Assembly (NCBI RefSeq): GCF_051857545.1
Contig: NZ_JBPZHB010000019.1
Location: forward strand, 38,290 to 102,289
Length of the DNA: 64,000 nucleotides
Source: Larkinella sp051857545
GTDB taxonomy: Bacteria > Bacteroidota > Bacteroidia > Cytophagales > Spirosomataceae
Direction: 5' to 3'
Shown piece after piece: positions 17,901 to 29,900 of the stretch. Both the position numbers and the translations under genes were made by a program. Every line of letters begins with the position of its first letter. The stretch's first letter is position 1. The notes beneath the pieces were generated by a model, which saw nothing but the letters and a program-made list of their open reading frames with translations, was not told where the DNA came from and did not search any database.

Positions 17901-20900
17901 GCTCGTGCATCCGTTTCGGCTGGTGGTAATGTTGGAATAAACTCCTACTCCTAACCCGGTTACTAAAATCCGTCCATTCTGATTAGCAGTCAGGGTTTGA
18001 CAGAACGGTGCATCCAGGTTTTTCGTATAACAAACCGTATAACTCTGGCCTGCCGTTAAACCGGTCAACGTCAGACTACCATTGTTGGCCGTACAGGTTG
18101 TCGGGTCACTCGGGAATGGCAAGACTGCAATCGTCGGACAAGGCGGTGTCGTTCCCGGAATGACCGTAATGGTGATGGGCACCTGGGTACACAGACCCGT
18201 CTGGTCACACACCTGCAAACAGCCTCCCAGCGGCTGACCGCTGTAGCCCGCAGGCGGAGTGTACGTCACACACACCATGTGTGTCACGTTGTTGACCGCG
18301 CCCACCGTGATGGTGCCCGCCGAGGGCTGACCACAAATCGTCGCCGTGTGAATGTCCCCGAAATTCGGATCGTTGATCTGAACACACACCGTCTGGGGCA
18401 CGTCCACCGTGGTGATGATCACCGGAGGTACCACCGTTGGCGGCTGGGGCTGCGTCGGCGGACCCGGTTTGGGGATTACCACAATCGGGATGGTCACATC
18501 CGTACAAAGACCCGTCTGGTCACACACGTGCAGGCACAACTCGTCGGGACCACTGTAACCCGCCGTCGGCGTGTAGGTCACACAGATCTGGTGCGTCGTG
18601 TTGTTGATCGACACACTCGCCGTGCCGTGCTGCGGCTGACCACACATGGTGTAGCTGTGCACATCGCCCACATTGGGATCCAGAATCGGATAACATTCCG
18701 TCTTGGGTTCGCCCGTGATGGTCACAATCGGCGTCACCGGAACCACCGGCGGTTTGCCCACCGTGGTCGTTGGCGAAGTCGGAACGATGGTGATGGGAAC
18801 ATACGTCGTATCGCACAAACCACCCTGATCGCAGGTGATCAGACAAACCTGGTCGAGGCCCGTGTAACCCGCCGTCGGCGTGTAGGTAAAGCACACCGTG
18901 TGCGTCTGGTTGTTGACCGTCAGGGGCAGACTCACCGTGCCATGGGCCGGTTGGGCACATAATGTCACCGTGTGGGTATCGCCCACGTTCGGATCGGTGA
19001 TCGGCAGACAAACCGTCACCGGTTTGCCCGGTTCAGTCACCACTGGATGACCCGGCACCAAAGGAGGTTCGTTGGTGGAAGGTCCCGGAATGACCGTAAT
19101 GGTGATGGGCACCTGGGTACACAGACCCGTCTGGTCGCACACCTGCAAACAGCCTCCCAGCGGCTGACCGCTGTAGCCCGCAGGCGGAGTGTAGGTCACA
19201 CACACCATGTGTGTGCCGTTGTTGACCGCGCCCACCGTGATGGTGCCCGCCGAGGGCTGACCACAAATCGTCGCCGTGTGAATGTCTCCGAAATTCGGAT
19301 CGTTGATCTGAACACACACCGTCTGGGGTACGTCCACCGTGGTGATGATCACCGGGGGAACCACCGTCGGCGGCTGGGGCTGCGTCGGCGGACCCGGTTT
19401 GGGGATTACCACAATCGGGATGGTCACATCCGTACACAGTCCCGTCTGGTCACACACGTGCAAACACAACTCGTCGGGGCCACTGTAACCCGTGTTCGGT
19501 GTGTAGGTCACGCAGATCTGGTGCGTCGTGTTGTTGATCGACACGCTGGCCGTGCCGTGCTGGGGCTGGCCACACACCGTGTAGCTATGCACATCGCCCA
19601 CATTGGGATCCAGAATCGGATAACATTCCGTCTTGGGTTCGCCCGTGATGGTCACAATCGGCGTCACCGGAACCACCGGCGGTTTGCCCACCGTGGTCGT
19701 TGGCGAAGTCGGAACGATGGTGATGGGGACATACGTCGTATCGCACAAACCACCCTGATCGCAGGTGATCAGACAAACCTGATCCAGGCCTGTGTAACCC
19801 GCCGTCGGCGTGTAGGTAAAGCACACCGTGTGCGTCTGGTTGTTGACCGTCAGGGGCAGACTCACCGTGCCGTGGGCCGGTTGGGCACATAATGTCACCG
19901 TGTGGGTATCGCCCACGTTCGGATCGGTGATCGGCAGACAAACCGTCACCGGTTTGCCCGGTTCGGTCACCACCGGATGACCCGGTACCAAAGGAGGTTC
20001 GTTGCAAGTGGTTGGAGCAGGCACAGCAATTACCTGTGTACAAGTGCCATTGCTCACGGTCAAACTCACCGGCACTCCCAATTGAAGGCCCGTAATCGTC
20101 TGCGTAACCGCGTTCACCACGCCGGAACTTGCCATTACCGTTACCCCCACCGGAACCGTGTATTTGACACTATAGGTAGTACCCGAACAACTCGTTCCGC
20201 CGACACTGATCAACGGATTCGTGCAAGGGGTAGGATCAGGACAGTTCGCACCTGCGATCACGACCGTCTGCGTGCTACACCCCAGTGTGGCAACAACCGT
20301 CACATTCGAACCGGTCGTACCCGTCACCAAACCATTGGCGTAACTGCCTCCTACCACGCTAAAGCTGGTTCCCGCATTAGCCGTCACACTCACGACATAC
20401 GCTGTGCCGTTCTGGCAGATCGCCTGGCCTACTGATAGCCCAACGACGGAGGTACAACCTACCGGACAACTTGGGGCTACCACCGTTGTGCTCGTCACCG
20501 CACCACACCCGTTCGAAGCCGTTACCACCACAGATTGGCCGGACGGGATTCCGCTAATGGTGTTGGTAGCCGTATTTACCGTACCAAAAGTAGCCGACAC
20601 AGTCGCTCCGGCACTGAGTATATAGCCGACCGAATAGGTATTGATGACCGTGTTACAGACCGTACCCGTGACTGAAAGCACCGGTTTTTGACAAACCGGA
20701 CAGTTCATCGGAGCCGGGATGTTCACCACTTGTGGAGGACAACTGCCGTTGCTGGCCGTCAGACTTACCGGCGTTCCCAAAGGAATCCCCGTAATCATCT
20801 GCGTCACCGTGTTCAACACACCTACACCCGGCGTTGATGTCACCGTTACACCCGCTGCCGCAAAGTATTTGACACTGTAGCTGGTGCTTTCACAACTCGT

Positions 20901-23900
20901 GCCCGCCACACTCACCAAAGGATTCGTACAAACCGGGGGCGTCGTACAATCGATACCGCCTACAATCACCGTCTCCGAAGTAACGCAACCCGCCAGGCTG
21001 GCCACAATCGTTACATTCGTACTGCCCGCCACCGTCACCAGACCACCGTTCACCGTGCCACCGAAGGCCGTGATCGTTGCCCCCGCGTTGGCCGTCACAC
21101 TCACCACGTAGCTCGTGCCGTTGCAAACCGGCTGGCCTACTTTCAGACCCGCCGTCTGGACGCAGGCAGGCACCGTACAATTCGGGGCCACAATCGTGAA
21201 GCTGCTCACCGAGCCGCATCCACTGGTAGCCGTTACAGTCACGTTCTGACCCGAGGGAATGCCCGTGATCATGTTCAGTGCGGTATTGACCGTACCCCCA
21301 CTGGCCGACACAACCGCTCCCGCACTGACCAGATAGCTGATCGAATACGTGTTGGTCGCTGTGTTACACACCGGACCCGTCACCTCCAGCACCGGTTTCT
21401 GACAAACGGTACAGTTGGTAACAGCAACGGAGGTGGTTGTTTCTTTCGTAACAGAACAACCTGCTGTCGCGTCGGTTACTATGACCGTATAGCTTCCACT
21501 ATTAGCCAGGGTGGCCGGGTTCACGGTCACCACCGCTCCGTTGGCGGTAAAATTATTCGGTCCCTTCCAGGTATAGGTATAATTGCCCGACGGAAGAACC
21601 GTAGCATTCAACACAAAACTGCCACCTGCACAGGCCGTCGCGCTGCTGATCGTTGCCGTCACTGTCGGTGCCGGATTAACTGCTAACGTGACGGTAGCCG
21701 GAGCAGACGTACATCCGTTCACCGTTTGTGTGACGAAATACGTCAAGGTACCCGTCACGGTCGGGGTTACGGTAATGGGGTTGCCACTGGTTGTGACGCC
21801 CGGGCCGCTCCATTGGAAGATTGCTCCAACGGAACCACTCGCAGTCAGCACCACACTCTGACCCTGGCAAATTGTACCCGGATTTGGTGCTTGCGGGGTT
21901 GGTGGAGTCAGTGGCCCGTTCAACGTGGCCGAAACCGGAACGGCAACCTGACAACCGAAAGCACTGATGGTTATATTCGAATAAGCACCTGCTGACAGAT
22001 TGGTCAGGATATGCTGACCCGCCGGATTACTCATCAAGGACTGGCAAATGCTATTGCCTCCGTTGAAGCTGAAACAAACGGTATAAGTCTGGTTCGGTAA
22101 GGGGCCGGTTAGGGTAATCGTCCCATCATTCAACGTACAGGAGGTCGGATTTGTACTGGCCACCTGGGTAATGCTCGGTGTCGGATGAACAAGCGCCGTC
22201 ACGGTTGCTGGCAGACTCGTGCAACCCGCAACCGTTTGTGTAACCGTATAGGTCAACATGCCCGTTGTAGTCGGTGTTACGACCGCCGGACTACCTGTGG
22301 CCATGAAACCTCCGGGGCCGGTCCACTGGATGGTCGCACCCGGCGTACCGGTCGCCACCAGTGTGAATGATTGCCCCAGACACACTGCGCCCGGATTGAT
22401 CGATAACGGCGTTGGCGGATTGACCGGATTGTTCAGCGTGGCCGATTTTGGTATACTGATACAACCACCGATGCTAACTGTAATGTTGGTATAAATCCCG
22501 GCTCCCAATCCGGCAATGGTCAGTTGACCCATTCCGTTTGCGATTAACGCTGAACAGACCGGACTGTTTCCATTTTTGGTGTAACAGACCTGATAGCCCT
22601 GATTAGCCAGTAGGCCCGTCAGAACAAGAGAGCCGTCCGTGCCGGTACAGGTGGTAGGATTGTTAGCAATGATGGAGGCAATATCAGGCAATCCGCTCCC
22701 CGTGATCGTTACAACCTCCCGGGCCGAACAACCTTTGCTATCGGTTACGGTTACTGTATATGTTCCTGCCGGCAGATTACCTGCACTGACCGTTTGATTA
22801 GCCGCATTGGTAATCATTACCACAAATTGTGGTGTACCACCGGAAATATCGGTTACCGCCAAACTCCCGGGTTGGCCACAGGTTGCAGGGTTTACCTGGA
22901 CATTAAAGTCAATGGCTGACGGTACGGTAACCACATAGGTCTGGCTGCTGACGCAAGTACCTTCTGTCCGGGTCACTATATAGGTTCCTGACCCGGCGGC
23001 AAAGCTTTGCGCCGTGGCTCCGTTGGTAGAACCGATTATGCCAACGCCAACCTGTGTAACGGTATAGTACACCGTTGGGGATTGCCCGCCCAGGAATACC
23101 AGCGAGCCCATCTGACCCGCACAATTCGGCTGATTTACCGACCAGTTGCTTACCGCAGGAGCCTGCGTCGGATTCAGCATAACGGTCGTTGTACTGGATA
23201 CACAAGTGGGTATACCACTGGTGGCCACACTGATTGTATAAGCGCCTGATGATAACCCACTCAAAATAGTTGATGTACCAGCGACAGTCGTTGTGACCCC
23301 GTTTACGGTCAGTTGATAATTGCTATTGCCGGGAACAGCGTTCCAACTCACCACAATACTGCCATTGTTAGACCCACAGGCCGTTGGTGAAATACCATTT
23401 GCGGTCAAACTCAAGCTGGAGGGCCGTTGCGGAACGCTAATGGTTTGATAAGAAACACAGGGGGTATTGCCCGCCGAACTAATTGTAAAGCTATAGCTAC
23501 CCGAAACCAGACCAGTTACTGCGATAGGGCTGGCACTGGTCAGTGTTCCGGTTGCTGCCCCGCTCCATTGGACCGTGTACGGAGAAGTACCCCCGGTTGT
23601 AGTAAATACCAAACTACCATTAGACAGACCACAGTCAGCACCTACGAGAGTGGAAGGTGTTACCTGAATTCCATCCGAAGGGTTGATAACTGCTGTATCT
23701 GCATAGGTACAGGTCAAACCGGCCTGCGTAATGGTTACCAATAATCGGTACATTCCCGCCGACAAACCATTCAAACTCGGCGTATTACCCACGGTCGCAT
23801 TGTTAACCAGATTGGTCCACTGATAGGTAACCGTAGCACTTGCTGGTGCTGCCGGCACTACCGTAGCAGTGGCACTACCTGTCGATAGACCGCATTGGGT

Positions 23901-26900
23901 ACCAACGGACTGCAGGCTAATATCCCGCACCAGACAAAGCTGTGGGCAGTTCGATGGAGCCGGGATGTTCACCACTTGTGGAGGACAACTGCCGTTGCTG
24001 GCCGTCAGACTTACCGGCGTTCCCAAAGGAATCCCCGTAATCATCTGCGTCACCGTGTTCAACACACCTACACCCGGCGTTGATGTCACCGTTACACCCG
24101 CTGCCGCAAAGTATTTCACACTGTAGCTCGTGCTTTCACAACTCGTGCCCGCCACACTCACCAATGGATTCGCACACATCGGGGGCGTCGTACAATCGAT
24201 ACCGCCTACAATCACCGTCTCCGAAGTAACGCAACCCGCCAGGCTGGCCACAATCGTTACATTCGTACTGCCCGCCACCGTCACCAGACCACCGTTCACC
24301 GTGCCACCAAAGGCCGTGATCGTTGCCCCAGCGTTGGCCGTCACACTCACCACGTAGCTCGTGCCGTTGCAAACCGGCTGGCCTACTTTCAGACCTGGAA
24401 CCAGTACACAGGGAGGCACCGTGCAATTCGGGGCCACAATCGTGAAGCTGCTCACCGAGCCGCATCCACTGGTAGCCGTTACAGTCACGTTCTGACCCGA
24501 GGGAATGCCCGTGATCATGTTCAGAGCGGCATTGACCGTACCCCCACTGGCCGACACAACCGCTCCCGCACTGACCAGATAGCTGATCGAATACGTGTTG
24601 GTCGCTGTGTTACACACCGGACCCGTCACCTCCAGCACCGGTTTCTGACAAACCGGGCAATTCGTTGGAGCCGGAATCAGGATTACTTTATCCAGGCAAG
24701 GTCCTGTAAAGTCGGCGATTGGCGGGGTAGATACCGTCAAACTCACCGGGGTCCCCAGTAGAATGCCGGTTATTTTTCCGGTAGCCTGATTAACCTGTCC
24801 TGAGCTCGCCAATACCGTAGTACCGGTGGTCGTTGTGAAATTGACGGTATACGTGGTCGTCCCCGTTTCACATACGGTACCTCCTATGCTAATGCCCGGA
24901 TTTACACAAGGCGTTGAGCAATTTTCAGGGCTCTTTATCTCGACGTTCGTGACGCAATTTCCACTACCTGCACTGATGACCGCACTGGTTCCGAGTGGAA
25001 TCGTTATGGTATGATTAACCTGATTGATGGTACCGTTTGTTGTGGTAACGGTCACCCCTGATTCGGCTGCGAAACTAACCAGATAGACATTTCCTGACAG
25101 GTCGCAAATGGGCTGTCCAACCTCCAACTGAGGGGGGACACAGCCGGTTGTGCAACTTGTTGGACTTTGTACCGTTAGTGTACTCTCACAACCTACCCCG
25201 GTAGTCGCGGTAATGACCACAGGCGTCCCCACAGGAATGTTACTGATCGTATTCCCACTGAGAGTACCCACATTTGAACTGACCCCGGTCGTGCTGCTGA
25301 AAAAGGAGACGGAATATGTATTCCCATTACAAACCGGACGGCCTGCAGTCAAGGTCGGTTTGTTGCAATACGTACAACTCGCCGGTGGTAATACAATGCC
25401 ACTAGCGGGACAACCCGGTGAATTCACCAATAGACTGGCACCCGCTCCAACCCCGGCGACGACTTCAATCGTGCCCGTAGCCTGATTAACCGTCCCCCCC
25501 TGACTGATGGTAACCGTCGTTCCCGCCGTTGCGATGTAATTAAAGTAGTACGACGTTCCTCCCGGTCTGCAAATGGGTCCGCTCAGACTAATGCCCGGGT
25601 ACAGACACGGATTGCTACAATCAGGGCTCCCTACATTGATTCGGGTCATGCAGTTTCCTGTACCTGCGGTTACAACAAGATTGGTTCCCGCGGGAATGTT
25701 ACTGATGGTATTACCATTGACATTTCCAGCATTGGCACTCACACTCGTACCAGGATCTACGGCAAAGCTTACCGCATAAGTCGCTCCATTGCAAATCGGC
25801 TGGCCTACCGTCAATTGGGGTGGCACACAACCGGTTGTACAACTTACAGGACTTTCTACGGTCATCGTATTGTCACAGCCCGCTCCGGTACTGGCGGTAA
25901 TCACCACCGGTGTACCCACGGGAATATTGCTGATTATATTGTTACCGATCGTGCCTACATTCGAACTGACACTCCCCATGACCAGTCCCGCAGAACCAAC
26001 ATAGAAGCGCACCGAATACGTATTGCCGTTGCAAACCGGAGCCCCTACCGTCAAGATCGGCTTCTGGCAGGTGACACAATTGCCTGGGGCAGGTACTGGA
26101 ATAACCTGCGTACAGGTGCCATTGCTCACAGTCATGCTCACTGGCACTCCCAATTGAAGTCCGGTAATGGTTTGTGTAACGGCATTCACAACGCCGGAAC
26201 TTGCCGTCACCGTCACGCCCGCTGGTGCAAAGTACTTCACACTATAGCTGTTGGTTTCACAACTCGTGCCCGCCACACTCACCAATGGATTCGTACACAC
26301 CGGGGGCGTCGTACAATCGATACCGCCCACAATCACCGTCTCCGAGGTCGGGCAACCCGCCAGGCTGGCCACAATCGTTACATTCGTACTGCCTGCCACC
26401 GTCACCAGACCGCCGTTCACCGTGCCACCAAAGGCCGTGATCGTTGCCCCCGCGTTAGCCGTCGCACTTACCACGTAGCTCGTACCGTTGCAAACCGGCT
26501 GGCCTACTTTCAGACCTGGAACCAGTACACAGGGAGGAACCGTACAGGTCGGGGCCACAATCGTGAAGCTGCTCACCGAGCCGCAACCACTCGTGGCCGT
26601 TACAATCACGTTCTGACCCGAGGGAATGCCCGTAATCATGTTCAGGGCCGCATTGACCGTACCGACATTGGCCGATACACTCGCACCCGCACTGACCAGA
26701 TAGCTGATCGAATACGTGTTGGTCGCGGTGTTACACACCGGACCCGTCACCTCCAGCACCGGTTTCTGACAAACGGTACAGTTCGTTGGCAAACTCAATG
26801 TAGCTGTTCCTCTGGCTACGCAGTTCAGGGCGTCGGTCACCGTCAAGGTGTAACTTCCTGCCCCTACTCCGGTTAGTGAAGGGGTATTGGCGCCATTACT

Positions 26901-29900
26901 CCACAGATAGGTATACGCCGGAGAGCCTCCGCTGACGCTTACCAGGGTAATGTTGCCGGTTGTCGTGCCACAGGCAATCGTACTGGCCGACAATTCGGCC
27001 ATAATGCCCAAAGGTTGCGTAATCGTTACCTGGTCACTCGTCTTACAGCCGTTGCCGTCCGTTACGATTACCGTGTATATCCCGGCGGCTAAACCACTGA
27101 TGCTGCTGGTCACTGCTCCCGTACTCCAGAGGTACGAAACCGGAGCAACTCCACTCGTCACGTTGACGGAAGCGGTTCCGGTGGCGCCCCCCTGACAGGA
27201 AACATTGGTTTTGTTGATGGTAAATTGAGGGCCACTGACGTCATCAATGCTCACCGAAGCCGTTACCGAACATTGATTGACATCGGTTATTTTCACCGTA
27301 TAAGTACCCGCTGACAGCCCGGAAACACTGGCGGTCATTGCTCCGGTACTCCAGAGGTATTGGTAACCGGAACTGCCACTGGCGGTTACGGTCGCCGTCC
27401 CGGTTGCCTGACCGCAAGCCGATGCGGTTCCGCTGATGGTCGCGGTCAGGTTTCCAGGAGTGCTCGGTATGGTTACCAGCGCCACATCTTTGCAACCAGA
27501 TTGGTCGGTCACAGTCACACTATACACCCCGGCCACAACGGCATTAACACCAGCGGTAACGCTTCCTGTACTCCACTGGTACGTATAAGCCGGGCTACCA
27601 CCGGAAGCTGTTACACTCGCAGCACCGGTTGCTCCTACGCAGGATGCCGGCGTAATCGAAGCGACGGTAAGTTGCGGTCCTCCGGCATTCCCGACCGAAA
27701 CCAGGGTCGTTGAGAAACAGGCTGTGTTGGCAGCATCCGTTACGGTTACGGAATAAAATCCTGTTGCCAGAGCCGTTAGAGTAGGCGTTGTCGCCCCGGT
27801 ATTCCAGCGATACGTATAGCTTCCGCTGCCTCCACTGGCAGTTACCGTCGCCTGACCATCCGTCTGGTTACAGTGAGCACTGGTGGAGACGACGTTCAAT
27901 CCGATGGCACAAGGCGGTTGACAAACCAAAATACCGATGGAAGTAGTGGTTACCTGGGTAGTCGAGCAACCTGCGGCATTCGTTACGACGACGGTATAGC
28001 TGCCGCTGTTGGCGAGTGACGCGGAATTCACCGTTACCATGGCCCCGGTTGCTGAGAAATTATTCGGACCGCGCCAGGTGTAGGTATAACTACCGGCCGG
28101 GGTAACGATCGCATTCAGGACAAAACTACTGCCGACGCAGGCGGTGGCACTGCTGATTGTTGCCGTTACCGCAGGTCCCTGACCACCACCAATGGTAACC
28201 GTTGTGCTGGTCAAGCAGCCTTTGGAATCCGTTACGGTCACTGTATACATTCCGGCAATCAATCCGGTACTGCTCGCACCCGCTGTCGTAGTACCCGATA
28301 CCGGGCCGGTGTAAGAAACGATGTAACCGGGTGTTCCCCCTGTGATGTTGGTAACCACCAGACTGCCGGGCTGTCCGCACGTTCCATCCATCGGTTGGAC
28401 GTTGAAACTAATGGCTGCCGGAGCAACAATTTCCAGTGTCTGGGTCGTAATACAACCCGTTGGTTCCAGGCGGGTAATGACGTAGACACCAGCACCCAGT
28501 GTGTAGGTGCGGGGAATATCGCCCGTTGTACTGGCGATCAGCGTATTGTTCAGATACGCAAGTGTGTATTGCGTAGAGGAAGATTGCCCTGCGCCAAAAG
28601 TAATGATGCCGGTCTGCCCCGCACAATTGGGTTGCTGCTGGATCGTCCATCCGGCAACCAGAGGAGCCGGAACGGGATTGATCGTAACGACTTTACTATC
28701 AGAGACGCAAAGCGGATTGCCGCTGGCGATTTGAATACTATGTGTTCCTGCGCCAATGATCAAGGTTTGGGAAGTACCGGAAACCGGCGTAACAACACCA
28801 TCTACTGTTAGCTGATACGGTCCTCCCACCGAATTCCAACTGACAACGATGGTGCCCGAAGTCCCGCAGGTGACAGGTTGAAACACCTGCGTAGCCAGGC
28901 TCAGGCTGGTTGGTAACACCGGAATACTGACGTTCTGTAGTCCCCTGCAACTGCTCCCAATACCGGTAACCGTAAAAATGTAATTGCCTGCTGACAGACC
29001 GTTGATTTGTACCGGGCTGCCCGGTGCATTCATGCTGCCCGTGCTGGTACCACTCCAACTAACTGAGTAGGGTGTAGTTCCTCCCGTAACAATCAATTGA
29101 ACACCGCCATTTGTGGCACCACAGTTGGCACCAGTAATACTTGCCACCGACACATCCGGGCCGGGCGTATCACTAATCGGCACCTGACCCGTAAATACTT
29201 GTACACAATTACCCGTTGTCTCGGTAATGGTCACGGAATAGACTCCGGCAGTCAGTGCAGAGACCGAAGCCGTATTGCCCACAACCGCATTGGTCGCTAC
29301 ATTTCTCCAGAGATAGGTAACCAGCGTTCCTACCGGAGAAGCCGGCAACAGCGTGGCCGTCACGGAACCATCACTGGAACTACAGGAAGGATCCTCCGCC
29401 GTGAACGAAATTGAAGCAGTCCGGGGTGGACAGCAATCAGCTACGGTGACAGACACGGGTGTCGTCGCGGTAGCACTGCAACCGTTTAGATCAGTAATGA
29501 CAAAAGTATAAGACCCGCTGTTGCTTACCTGGGCAGGTGTGATAATCGGATTTTGGAGAGATGACGCATAGCCATTGGGGCCGGTCCAACTGTAGGTATA
29601 TGGTGGGACGGTACCGGTCGTTACATCGCCAAGCAAGTTCAGAGAACTGCCAACGCAAACCGATGCCGACACAAAATCGGCTTTGATGACCGGCGCCGGG
29701 TTAACGGCCACAACGCCCACCGCGGTCCCGGTACAGGCATTACCGCCCGTCACCACCACGGTATAACTACCCGCGTCTGAAGCGTCCACTCCGGTCAGAA
29801 CAATCACCGGTCCACTGGCGGTGAACCCGTTCGGGCCAGTCCAGCTATAACTGGATGCCCCACCGCTAGCGGACAGCGTTACATTGCCCCCCACACAGGC

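Noticed and set aside
25815..26876. + strand open frame of about 350 codons opposite the triad modules
   Set aside because: Antisense shadow of a repetitive coding region; composition is Arg/His-rich with no motif.
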